From Oscillospiraceae bacterium (GTDB lineage Bacteria; Bacillota; Clostridia; Oscillospirales; Ruminococcaceae): 7,315 bases of DNA. Positions 1 through 7,046 of the stretch are shown in pieces. The notes below the pieces were generated by a model. It was not told where the DNA came from. It saw nothing but the letters and a program-made list of their open reading frames with translations, and did no database searches. The translations under genes and the position numbers were made by a program. The stretch's first letter is position 1, and each line of letters begins with the position of its first letter. Where the stretch lies: assembly GCA_009782665.1 (NCBI GenBank), contig WRIP01000060.1:1-7315 (forward strand). The letters are read 5' to 3'.

Positions 1-17
1 CATTAGAAAACTCCAAA
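1..17 (-). promoter_or_regulatory. Possible start site of a divergent gene running off the left edge
   Basis: Read on the minus strand, the first bases give TTTGGAG, a 7-nt spacer and ATG at positions 3-1, which is a plausible Bacillota ribosome binding site and start codon. If real, a gene reads leftward out of the window and 4-83 is a divergent intergenic region. I see no convincing -35/-10 pair for it in 18-83 (only a TATAAA-like hexamer at 54-59 on that strand). Only the start codon is visible, so this is a weak suggestion. Confidence 0.2.
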
Positions 18-83
18 GGCAGCATTATTTCGAAAAACAAAACTAAAATACTATTTATACGCAGAACGACAAAGAATTGTGGT

Positions 84-1565
84 ATGTTCATGCTACAGCT
101 TAAGGTTGCTGGTATGATTATTAATAAGCAAAAGACCGGTTTCATGATTCGGTTACCCAAAAATACCGTTATTAACGGATTTATGTGGTTCTTTATTTCT
201 ATTGGTACTCTGTTGTGGGCATTTTTAAGAGATTATAATCCAGCCGGAGTATATGAAGTATTGGTGCTGTTATCCTTACTTCTCGTTTCGATATACTACC
301 TGATTCGCTGTATTAGATGGTTACTTAGGGTTAATGATACGGGTTTGGTTATGACCGAAGCTTTTAAGAAGCAGATGACCTGTTTGTATGACGATATATC
401 TCTGGTTACTCTCAAGAATACTTCTCTTCGGATTCACAGAAAAGGTAAGAAACCACTAAAAATCTCTACCCTCTCGGAAGGATATAGTGATCTGGTAGAA
501 AAGCTTCAAGGATTATTACTTCCATTCTATATCAACGGTAAACGTTTGCGATATGAATCGGTGCCGATTGAGATTCAGATTGAACTGTTAGAGAGTATGG
601 GAATATCTTCGACTCACAATGATATTGCGAAACTGATAACCAGCATCTCAGATTCAACTGAAATTTCAATAGATCCTAATGAGTATCTGAGTCTGCTGGC
701 TTCAACAACAAATGAAGACGATGAACCGATCAGACTGTCAGATGATATACTCTTTTGTAGTACTGCGAATCTGAATCTTTTCGAGAGTTATGAAGCTACT
801 TTTTTACAGCTATTGACACTAGTCAAGGATTCTCTAGACCTACTTGAATTGGTCGTGAAAACTAACTTCGAGACGGGGCATCTAACAGTTTCCTTCACAT
901 ATGACAACATCGAGTATCTATGGCAGTTTAGCTATAACGGAGGTCAGTTCTATACCGATGTCATCTCAAGAATTAACGACTTGCTACTAACTGTTGTTTC
1001 TACTCATTATCTGTATACCTGTACCTCACAATATGTCCCCGGCATACTTGTCATCTCTAGTACCGGTGAGATTGTAAATCAGTTGAATTCTCTCACCGAT
1101 AATCCCTTTATACTGCTTTCAGGTAGGTCAGTTGAATGGGAAAGTCCGATTGTTGTGCAACAAAACAAGAGCAATCTGTTGGCCGGGATCCTAACAGTTG
1201 CTGTCTTTGGAGGTTTCCTCATCCTTATGTTAATCATTAATCCAACTTCAAACATTCTTATCGACACAACCTATATCATACTAAACATATGCCTGTTACT
1301 ATTGGCTATTTTAGGTATCTTAGTGATTATCTCAACTCGCAGATGGAGGTTTACCGCCTCAACTGCTGAGTTCTCACTCAGAAGAATGATAGGTAAAGAA
1401 AAATTCTATCCGATATATGCAATCACAAAAGCTGAAATCAGAACAGAAAACCTAATACTCTATTTCAACGACCAGAAGATAAGAATATCCAAGAACTGCG
1501 AGAATATATCGCTACTGCTCAGATATTTGGAAACAAGAGGTATACAGTTCTTGTATCTACAATAA
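84..1565 (+). CDS. Unrecognised membrane protein with duplicated 2-TM plus PH-like module
   Basis: I do not recognise the family. Four hydrophobic helices are visible, in two pairs: about residues 29-49 and 55-78, then 364-386 and 392-417. Each pair is followed by a basic Arg-Trp turn (RW at 78-79 and 420-421) and a 65-70 residue beta-rich segment (79-145; 419-490). The two segments align loosely, including 'PLKIS' against 'KIRIS' and a final leucine-rich helix, suggesting PH-like domains as in bacterial YdbS/YcxB-type proteins. Residues about 150-350 form a soluble central domain with acidic stretches and a beta-rich second half. The start is uncertain. ATG 84 and ATG 90 lack a clear ribosome binding site, while ATG 114 has AAGG 8 nt upstream and would give 483 residues. 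There is no signal peptide. It lies in the same direction as degV but is separated by 243 bp, so an operon link is doubtful. The PH-like call is inference; function unknown. Confidence 0.75.
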   Translation: MFMLQLKVAGMIINKQKTGFMIRLPKNTVINGFMWFFISIGTLLWAFLRDYNPAGVYEVLVLLSLLLVSIYYLIRCIRWLLRVNDTGLVMTEAFKKQMTCLYDDISLVTLKNTSLRIHRKGKKPLKISTLSEGYSDLVEKLQGLLLPFYINGKRLRYESVPIEIQIELLESMGISSTHNDIAKLITSISDSTEISIDPNEYLSLLASTTNEDDEPIRLSDDILFCSTANLNLFESYEATFLQLLTLVKDSLDLLELVVKTNFETGHLTVSFTYDNIEYLWQFSYNGGQFYTDVISRINDLLLTVVSTHYLYTCTSQYVPGILVISSTGEIVNQLNSLTDNPFILLSGRSVEWESPIVVQQNKSNLLAGILTVAVFGGFLILMLIINPTSNILIDTTYIILNICLLLLAILGILVIISTRRWRFTASTAEFSLRRMIGKEKFYPIYAITKAEIRTENLILYFNDQKIRISKNCENISLLLRYLETRGIQFLYLQ

Positions 1566-1808
1566 GCAACTGTATATTGATAGTATATATCGATGGTTGT
1601 AACTCAGTCATTACGATATTTTACAGTTTGTTCATGCCGGTTAGTATCGTTCAGCGGCAAATAATACTTTTAGTAGATATTATTATTAATTACGTGTATA
1701 CTTGGCATATCACATATACGCACATTAACTGTTGCAGATTTTTATGTAACATAGGGATGCGGGTATACTTGTTTACAGCCATTTATATGTCTAAGGAGAA
1801 ACTCACCT
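1566..1808. other. AT-rich intergenic gap upstream of degV
   Basis: This 243-bp AT-rich stretch has no convincing gene. It contains two TATACT hexamers (1697-1702 and 1764-1769) that could act as -10 elements for degV, but neither has a good -35 at 16-18 bp. No GC-rich hairpin followed by a T run is seen after the upstream gene. Near the 3' end, AAGGAGA at 1793-1799 is the ribosome binding site for the next gene. Confidence 0.5.
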
Positions 1809-2669
1809 ATGAGTGAATATATTATATTTACCGATTCCTGTTGTGATCTCGATGATAAGATGATAGAGGAATTAGCCATCGAAGTGATCCCTATGGCCGT
1901 CACTCTAGACGGCAAAGCCTATTCTGATGCAGATTATGACCTACCCGACTTCTATAACAGACTCCGTCACGGAAGTGTTTCCTCAACCAGTCAGCTCAAC
2001 CTGCTAGAACTGGTCGATATCTTTCGTCCCTACCTGGAAAAAGGTATCGACATCATGTATATCGCCTTATCTTCCGGTCTGAGCGGAACGGTGAACTCGG
2101 CTTTCAGTGCCGCACAGCAACTTATGGAAGAGTACCCCGAGCGTAAGGTATATATAATCGATTCCCTCTCTGCTAGCCTCGGTCAGGGATTGATGGTATA
2201 CTACGCGGCTCAGCTTCAAAAACAAAACCAGACAATAACCGAAGTATATGAATATATCATGGAACATCGCCTAAACTTTGCACATTGGTTTACGGTGGAT
2301 GACCTGATGTTTCTCCGCCGCGGCGGTAGACTATCAGGTACCGTTGCTTTAGTCGGCACCGTACTCGGTATCAAACCGGTACTTCATGTCGATAATTCCG
2401 GAAATCTCATCAATGTTGCTAAGACGAGAGGAAGAAAGAATAGTCTTAATGCACTCGTAGAATGTATGAAGATTTCATCTATTAATCCGAACGGACAGAC
2501 TGTCTTTATCTCACATGGCGATTGTCTGGAAGATGCTCAGTATGTTGCAGAGGAAATCAAGCGTATCTTAGGGACCAGCGATATATACATAAACTATATC
2601 GGGCCGGTTATCGGCAGTCATTCTGGTCCCGGAACGGTGGCACTCTTCTTCTTTGCCGACGGCAGATAG
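1809..2669 (+). CDS. DegV family fatty-acid-binding protein (FakB-like)
   Basis: DegV/FakB proteins bind a single fatty acid in the cytoplasm and, in Bacillota, present it to the kinase FakA for phosphorylation and entry into phospholipid synthesis. The 286-residue length is typical. Landmarks are in the usual order: TDSCCDL at 8-14, the STSQ loop at 59-62, LSSGLSGT at 87-94, FTVDDLMFLRRGGRLSG at 161-177, and the C-terminal GPVIGSHSGPGT at 265-276 with His271. The Thr60/Ser61, Ser89 and His271 region corresponds to the carboxylate-binding pocket, and the Arg-Arg-Gly-Gly segment is the conserved family signature. The start is supported by AAGGAGA at 1793-1799, 9 nt before ATG. No fakA-like gene is in the window, so the FakB role is inferred from family. 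It sits 242 bp upstream of the glycolytic operon, which has its own promoter, so it is probably a separate transcript. No intrinsic terminator is evident after it. Confidence 0.92.
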   Translation: MSEYIIFTDSCCDLDDKMIEELAIEVIPMAVTLDGKAYSDADYDLPDFYNRLRHGSVSSTSQLNLLELVDIFRPYLEKGIDIMYIALSSGLSGTVNSAFSAAQQLMEEYPERKVYIIDSLSASLGQGLMVYYAAQLQKQNQTITEVYEYIMEHRLNFAHWFTVDDLMFLRRGGRLSGTVALVGTVLGIKPVLHVDNSGNLINVAKTRGRKNSLNALVECMKISSINPNGQTVFISHGDCLEDAQYVAEEIKRILGTSDIYINYIGPVIGSHSGPGTVALFFFADGR

Positions 2670-2820
2670 CTGTTTGCGAAACGAAATCACCTTTACCTGT
2701 AATATTTTAGTAAAACCTTTTGCTCACACTGTATTTTCGGTATATTTGCTGTATCATATTAACCGTAACATATTTCTTGTTCCTTGGTTTATATGAACTA
2801 GAGATATACCGTTTTGTGAT

Positions 2821-2842
2821 GCTGAAAATCAGCTGGTTTCAG
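2821..2842. repeat. Overlapping dyads just upstream of the pgk promoter
   Basis: Two alternative inverted repeats share this stretch. GCTGA (2821-2825) pairs with TCAGC (2829-2833) across a 3-nt loop. CTGAAA (2822-2827) pairs with TTTCAG (2837-2842) across a 9-nt loop. They end 9 bp before the -35 hexamer, a position where an operator or activator site could lie. No T run follows, so it is unlikely to be a terminator. A regulatory role is inference; short dyads also occur by chance. Confidence 0.3.
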
Positions 2843-2851
2843 TCACATGTG

Positions 2852-2880
2852 TTGGAAATTTTTCTGTCTTAAAGTATAAT
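2852..2880 (+). promoter_or_regulatory. Sigma-A-type promoter of the pgk-tpiA-gpmI operon
   Basis: TTGGAA at 2852-2857 is followed by exactly 17 bp and a perfect TATAAT at 2875-2880, close to the housekeeping consensus TTGACA-17-TATAAT. Transcription would begin near 2887, leaving a leader of about 25 nt with the AAAGGAG ribosome binding site at 2899-2905. The leader is too short for a riboswitch. Strong core elements fit constitutive, high expression of glycolytic genes. Confidence 0.8.
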
Positions 2881-2911
2881 ATGTGAAGAAAAAGAAACAA
2901 AGGAGTAGCTT

Positions 2912-4099
2912 ATGCAGAATTTGAACAAAATGACTATCAGAGATCTGGATGTTAAGGGCAAACATGTCCTTGTCAGGTGTGATTTTAATGTCCCAATTGT
3001 GGACGGTGTCATAACCGATGATAAAAGAATAGTGGAGAGTCTTCCTACCATCAAATATCTGATGGAACATGGTGCGAAGGTAATTCTCTGTTCACACCTA
3101 GGACGTCCGAATGGTGAATTTAATGAGAAATATTCTCTCAAACCGATTGCTAAACATCTTTCTTCTTTACTGGGACTTGATGTGGTGATGGCTGAAGATG
3201 TAATAGGGGCGGATGCCAAAGCAAAATCAGCAGCGTTAGCTGAAGGTGATGTAATGCTGTTGGAGAATGTCCGATTCCATAAACAGGAAGAGAAGAATGA
3301 TCCGGAGTTTTCAGCCGAATTAGCTTCGTTAGCCGAAGTTTATGTCAACGATGCATTCGGTACTGCACATCGTGCTCATGCATCAACAGCGGGAGTCGCT
3401 TCATATCTGCCTTCTGCAGTCGGGTTCTTGATTCAAAAAGAGATAGAGATAATGGGTCGTGCACTTTCGGATCCCAAGCGCCCGTTTGTCGCTATTCTAG
3501 GTGGAGCTAAGGTCTCGGACAAGATAGGGGTCATTAACAACCTATTGCTACTTGCAGATAAAATACTCATTGGTGGTGCCATGGCATACACCTTCCTTAA
3601 AGCAACCGGATATCCTATCGGTATCTCAAGAGTTGAGGACGATAAAATTGAAGATGCCAAAGCCATGATGGCACTAGCAGAAGAAAAAGGTATAGAGTTT
3701 TTGATTCCTTCCGATAATGTCTCAGGCAAGGAATTCAAAGAGGACACCGAGACGATTACAAAGACTTCCATCCCTGATGAGTTCATGGGTCTTGATATTG
3801 GTCCCTTAACCATCGAACGGTTTTCTGCCGCAATCGAAGGAGCCGGTACCGTACTCTGGAACGGTCCGATGGGGGTCTTTGAGTGGGAGAGATTTGCAGT
3901 AGGCACCAAGGCTGTAGCCGATGCCATTGCTAAAAGCGGAGCAATTAGTATAATCGGCGGCGGCGATTCTGCAGCTGCAATTGAGATATATGGCTATGCT
4001 GATAAGATGACCCATATAAGCACCGGAGGTGGTGCATCACTCGAGTTTCTCGAGGGACTGGTACTTCCGGGTATTGCTGCAATAGCAGATAAAGAGTAA
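2912..4099 (+). CDS. pgk: Phosphoglycerate kinase
   Basis: Cytoplasmic enzyme of lower glycolysis that transfers phosphate between 1,3-bisphosphoglycerate and ADP, giving 3-phosphoglycerate and ATP. The 395-residue length is normal for bacteria. Family motifs are all present: VRCDFNVPI at 21-29 (N-domain signature), SHLGRP at 61-66, LLENVRFHKQEE at 116-127, FGTAHRAHAS at 149-158 (substrate-binding basic patch), GGAKVSDKI at 197-205 (nucleotide site), WNGPMGVFE at 316-324, and GGGDSAAA at 349-356 followed by STGGGASLEFLEG at 370-382 (hinge and phosphate-binding loop). The start is fixed by AAAGGAG 6 nt upstream; a second Met at residue 7 lacks such a site. It is the first gene of a three-gene operon under the promoter at 2852-2880. 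The gap gene that often precedes pgk in Bacillota is absent; degV lies there instead. The sequence reads as clostridial. Confidence 0.98.
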   Translation: MQNLNKMTIRDLDVKGKHVLVRCDFNVPIVDGVITDDKRIVESLPTIKYLMEHGAKVILCSHLGRPNGEFNEKYSLKPIAKHLSSLLGLDVVMAEDVIGADAKAKSAALAEGDVMLLENVRFHKQEEKNDPEFSAELASLAEVYVNDAFGTAHRAHASTAGVASYLPSAVGFLIQKEIEIMGRALSDPKRPFVAILGGAKVSDKIGVINNLLLLADKILIGGAMAYTFLKATGYPIGISRVEDDKIEDAKAMMALAEEKGIEFLIPSDNVSGKEFKEDTETITKTSIPDEFMGLDIGPLTIERFSAAIEGAGTVLWNGPMGVFEWERFAVGTKAVADAIAKSGAISIIGGGDSAAAIEIYGYADKMTHISTGGGASLEFLEGLVLPGIAAIADKE

Positions 4100-4119
4100 A
4101 AATGAGAAGAGGATAACCC

Positions 4120-4887
4120 ATGGACAAATCAAATCGTGCAACCGTTCTTGCAGGCAACTGGAAGATGAATAAGACTGCCAGTGAAGCTTCAGAACTAATA
4201 AAGGAACTAATCCCCGCAATCGAAGGAGCTAACTGCGATGTGGTAATATGTGTACCATATACCAGTCTCGATGTTGCAGCTAGACTCTGTAAAGGCACCA
4301 ACATTTCGGTAGGTGCACAAAACTGTCACTATGAAGAATCCGGTGCATTTACCGGAGAGGTATCTGTTACCATGCTGATTGAATCAGGGGTAACCCATGT
4401 CATAGTCGGACACAGCGAACGCCGTCAATACTTCGGCGAAACCGACATTACGGTCAACCTAAGGGCACGTAAGGCGGTTTCAAAAGGCCTCATTGCCATC
4501 ATCTGTGTCGGTGAACTACTTGAGGAAAGAGAAGCCGGTATAACTGAGGATGTGCTCTCCCGTCAGGTCAAAGCCGCATTATCCGATATGACACAGGAAG
4601 ATATGGAACATGTCATAATTGCCTATGAGCCAGTATGGGCTATCGGAACCGGAAAAACAGCGACCTCTCAGCAAGCTGGTGAGGCATGCAGATTCATCAG
4701 AGGGATAGTAGAAGAGTTATTTAATGCCGATGTCGCTAAATCTCTAACCATCCAATACGGTGGGTCGATGAACCCCTCTAACGCCGAAGAGCTGTTAGCT
4801 CAGGAACATGTGGATGGCGGACTTATAGGTGGCGCATCGCTAAAAGCATCCGACTTCAAGAGTTTGGTCGATGCCGCAAGCAAATGA
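4120..4887 (+). CDS. tpiA: Triose-phosphate isomerase
   Basis: Interconverts dihydroxyacetone phosphate and glyceraldehyde 3-phosphate in glycolysis and gluconeogenesis; a cytoplasmic (beta/alpha)8 barrel, normally a dimer. The 255-residue length is typical. The catalytic set is intact: Asn13 and Lys15 in GNWKMN (12-17), His98 in VGHSERR (96-102), and Glu170 in AYEPVWAIGTGK (168-179, signature plus start of the flexible loop 6). The phosphate-binding YGGS is at 213-216 and GGAS at 237-240. The start has AGAGGA at 4108-4113, 6 nt upstream. It begins 20 bp after the pgk stop and is followed by tandem stops TGA-TAA, 24 bp before gpmI, so it is almost certainly co-transcribed with both. Resemblance is to clostridial enzymes. 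Nothing is missing or truncated. Confidence 0.98.
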   Translation: MDKSNRATVLAGNWKMNKTASEASELIKELIPAIEGANCDVVICVPYTSLDVAARLCKGTNISVGAQNCHYEESGAFTGEVSVTMLIESGVTHVIVGHSERRQYFGETDITVNLRARKAVSKGLIAIICVGELLEEREAGITEDVLSRQVKAALSDMTQEDMEHVIIAYEPVWAIGTGKTATSQQAGEACRFIRGIVEELFNADVAKSLTIQYGGSMNPSNAEELLAQEHVDGGLIGGASLKASDFKSLVDAASK

Positions 4888-4911
4888 TAAAAACTTGAAA
4901 GAGATAGATAT

Positions 4912-6444
4912 ATGAAAAAGCCACTTGTTCTGATGATACTAGACGGATATGGTGAAAGCAAGGACAGCTATGGAAATGCTGTCCTTACTGCAGATACTCC
5001 ATATCTAGACAATCTACGTCTTAAATGGCCCTCCACCTTGATTTCAGCTTCTGGGTTGGATGTCGGTCTTCCAGATGGACAGATGGGCAACTCTGAGGTA
5101 GGACATACAAACATAGGTGCCGGGCGAATTGTCTACCAAGATCTAACTCGAATTAGTAAGGCGATTGAGGACGGTGACTTCTATAAAAATCCCGTTCTAC
5201 TCAAAGCAATGAGCAATGCCTCTGGTGATAGCAAGCATTCACTTCATCTGATGGGACTACTATCGGATGGTGGGGTTCACAGTCATATTGAACACATCAT
5301 TGCTCTGGTTAAGATGGCAAAGCTCAATGATGTGAAGGATGTTTATCTACATCTCATACTAGATGGACGAGACGTCCCTCCTCACTCGGGTATAGAGTTT
5401 GTGGCAGATTTAAGGCAAAGGCTGGATGAAATCGGGGTAGGTGAAATTGCCACCATCTCGGGACGTTACTATGCCATGGATCGAGATAATCGTTGGGACA
5501 GGGTCGAGAAAGCCTATGATGCCTTTGTATTCAGAAAAGGTATCATTGAATCAGACCCAATCAAAGCAATAAGAGATAGTTATGAAAATAATATTACCGA
5601 TGAGTTTGTACTGCCAATTGTGGTGAATCCCGACTGCCGGATTAAGGAAAATGACAGCTTCATATTCTTTAACTTCCGTCCTGATCGTGCCCGAGAGATA
5701 ACCCGTACCTTTGTAGATCCGGCTTTCTCTGATTTCGATAGAAAGATAGATTTCTTCAAGCTATTCTATGTATGTATGACCGAGTATGATGTAACCATGC
5801 CGAATGTGGATGTAGCATTTCCTCTACAATCGTTAGTAAACACTTTCGGAGAATACATATCCGAGAACAATTTGACACAACTGCGTATAGCCGAAACAGA
5901 AAAATATGCACACGTGACATTCTTTTTTAACGGCGGCCGCGAGGCGCCATTTGTCGGTGAAGACCGTATACTGGTACCGTCGCCTAAAGTTGCAACCTAC
6001 GATCTTAAACCGGAAATGAGCGCTTTCGATGTAAAAGATAAATTGGTTGAAGCTATTCAAACAAATCAGTATGATTTCATCATCTGTAACTATGCAAATG
6101 GCGATATGGTAGGTCATACTGGTATTTATGTTGCTATTGAGCAAGCGGTTATAGCTATTGATGCCTGTTTAAACAGTACAATCGAAATGGCTAAAGAAAA
6201 TGATTATGAAGTGATTATAATTTCCGACCATGGAAATGCTGACAATGCATTAAATGAAGACGGCTCTCCGAATACAGCTCACTCACTAAATCCTGTTCCA
6301 TTCGTTTATGTCACTTCCAATCTTTCAGCCAAAGTAACAAATGGTATGCTTGCAGATGTAGCGCCGTCGCTACTGCATATCATGGGCCTGAAACAACCCA
6401 ATGAAATGACAGGGGAAAATTTAATTAGTATTGAGTTAGATTAA
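4912..6444 (+). CDS. gpmI: 2,3-bisphosphoglycerate-independent phosphoglycerate mutase, apparent clostridial/Bacteroidota mosaic
   Basis: Interconverts 3- and 2-phosphoglycerate through a phosphoserine intermediate using two Mn ions (alkaline phosphatase superfamily). The 510-residue length is normal. Expected residues are present: Asp11, nucleophile Ser61 in GNSEVGH (59-65), His123, Arg153/Asp154 (DGRD), Arg185 and Arg191, Arg256/Arg259 (FRPDR), Lys331, Asp398/His402 (DMVGH), Asp439/His440 and His457 (TAH). The frame is continuous. The ribosome binding site is weak (AAAGAGA, 4898-4904). What is odd is that residues 1 to about 320 carry clostridial wording (ISASGLDVGLP, QDLTRISK, FDRKIDFF, VCMTEYDVTMPNV). 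Residues from about 343 carry Bacteroidota wording (GREAPF, RILVPSPKVATYDLKPEMSA, ICNYANGDMVGH, HGNADNALNEDGSPNTAHSLNPVP). Leucine codon use also shifts: by hand count CTA 11 and TTA 2 of 30 before residue 340, against CTA 2 and TTA 4 of 13 after. Enzyme identity is certain; the mosaic reading rests on remembered family sequences. Confidence 0.97.
   Translation: MKKPLVLMILDGYGESKDSYGNAVLTADTPYLDNLRLKWPSTLISASGLDVGLPDGQMGNSEVGHTNIGAGRIVYQDLTRISKAIEDGDFYKNPVLLKAMSNASGDSKHSLHLMGLLSDGGVHSHIEHIIALVKMAKLNDVKDVYLHLILDGRDVPPHSGIEFVADLRQRLDEIGVGEIATISGRYYAMDRDNRWDRVEKAYDAFVFRKGIIESDPIKAIRDSYENNITDEFVLPIVVNPDCRIKENDSFIFFNFRPDRAREITRTFVDPAFSDFDRKIDFFKLFYVCMTEYDVTMPNVDVAFPLQSLVNTFGEYISENNLTQLRIAETEKYAHVTFFFNGGREAPFVGEDRILVPSPKVATYDLKPEMSAFDVKDKLVEAIQTNQYDFIICNYANGDMVGHTGIYVAIEQAVIAIDACLNSTIEMAKENDYEVIIISDHGNADNALNEDGSPNTAHSLNPVPFVYVTSNLSAKVTNGMLADVAPSLLHIMGLKQPNEMTGENLISIELD
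5866..5940 (+). other. Probable junction interval inside gpmI
   Basis: This interval encodes residues about 319-343, including the near-universal block LRIAETEKYAHVTFFFNGG. Left of it the protein is clostridial in style, and right of it Bacteroidota in style. Because the block is conserved in both phyla, the exact crossover cannot be placed more tightly by eye. Its 3' end holds GCGGCCGC (5933-5940) within a nearly all-G/C run (5931-5947), which stands out in an AT-leaning gene. The junction could be a homologous recombination point or an assembly crossover. Confidence 0.6.
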
Positions 6445-6459
6445 TCCTGACTGATTAAT
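6440..6459. repeat. AT-rich inverted repeat over the gpmI stop codon
   Basis: ATTAATC (6440-6446) pairs with GATTAAT (6453-6459) across a 6-nt loop, covering the gpmI stop codon. The stem is weak and no T run follows directly, so termination between gpmI and the next gene, 29 bp downstream, is doubtful. It may be chance. Confidence 0.25.
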
Positions 6460-6473
6460 ACTTCCTTATTGTC

Positions 6474-7046
6474 ATGATTCAAATCGGCGACACAATTATT
6501 AGCCGTGATCTGATTGAACGTTACTTTTGTTGCAACTTGATGAAATGTAAAGGAGCGTGTTGCATTGAAGGTGATGCCGGAGCACCGCTTGAGAAGGATG
6601 AGTTTAAAAAACTACAGGAAATCCTTCCTTTTATATGGGATGATCTTTCCGTTGATGCTCAAGCGGTAATTAGCCGGCAAGGAGTAGGGTATATAGATCG
6701 GGAAAATGATATTGTTACTTCAATCGTAAATGGAAAGAACTGTGTCTTTACTTATTATGACGTAATGGGTATATGCAAATGTGCTATTGAAAAAGCTTAT
6801 CGTGAGAATCGTATTGATTTTATGAAGCCGGTTTCGTGTCGACTTTATCCTATACGTTTAAAACAATATAAGGATTTTTTGGCAGTCAATTACCATAGAT
6901 ATAGTGTTTGCCGTAACGCTGAGAAGCACGGTGAACAAAAATGCTTACGTCTATATCAATTTTTGAGCGATCAACTTATCTACAGATTTGGCATTGAATG
7001 GTATCAAGCTTTAAATAGCTGCGCAAAACATTTTTTTTTAAAATGA
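6474..7046 (+). CDS. DUF3109 family cysteine-rich (YkgJ-like zinc-cluster) protein
   Basis: A 190-residue cytoplasmic protein of unknown biochemical role, recognised as DUF3109, a family I know chiefly from Bacteroidota. Twelve cysteines are visible: 19, 20, 25, 29, 30, 90, 101, 103, 122, 146, 157 and 183. The core CxxxCC (25-30, CKGACC) followed by IEGDAGAPLE, then GVGYID (70-75), NGKNCVF (86-92), GICKCAIEKA (99-108), SCRLYPIR (121-128) and AVNYHR (137-142) are the family landmarks; the cysteines probably bind Zn or an Fe-S cluster, by analogy with YkgJ. The start lies 29 bp after the gpmI stop with no Shine-Dalgarno sequence upstream, as is common in Bacteroidota and unlike the upstream degV, pgk and tpiA genes. 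Leucine codons favour TTA/CTT and arginine favours CGT, matching the 3' part of gpmI more than the clostridial genes. It may be co-transcribed with gpmI. The final nine bases overlap the opposing gene. Confidence 0.88.
   Translation: MIQIGDTIISRDLIERYFCCNLMKCKGACCIEGDAGAPLEKDEFKKLQEILPFIWDDLSVDAQAVISRQGVGYIDRENDIVTSIVNGKNCVFTYYDVMGICKCAIEKAYRENRIDFMKPVSCRLYPIRLKQYKDFLAVNYHRYSVCRNAEKHGEQKCLRLYQFLSDQLIYRFGIEWYQALNSCAKHFFLK

Noticed and set aside
1577..1816. 79-codon plus-strand open frame in the gap before degV
   Set aside because: It starts with TTG, has no ribosome binding site, overlaps the degV start, and its composition (many Ile/Tyr/Cys from AT-rich DNA) looks like chance.
2670..2760. 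Search for a terminator after degV (short GTTTGCGAAAC hairpin)
   Set aside because: The stem is only 4 bp with no following T run, so it does not qualify as an intrinsic terminator.
2738..2811. Inverted CGGTATAT / ATATACCG arms (2738-2745, 2804-2811) upstream of pgk
   Set aside because: The arms are 58 bp apart and AT-rich, with no supporting pairing between them; likely coincidence.
3433..3927. 164-codon antisense open frame inside pgk
   Set aside because: Its serine/alanine/proline-rich translation is the usual shadow of a well-conserved gene on the opposite strand; pgk is certain here.
5833..6144. 103-codon antisense open frame inside gpmI
   Set aside because: It is a shadow of the catalytic C-terminal half of gpmI, with no start signal.
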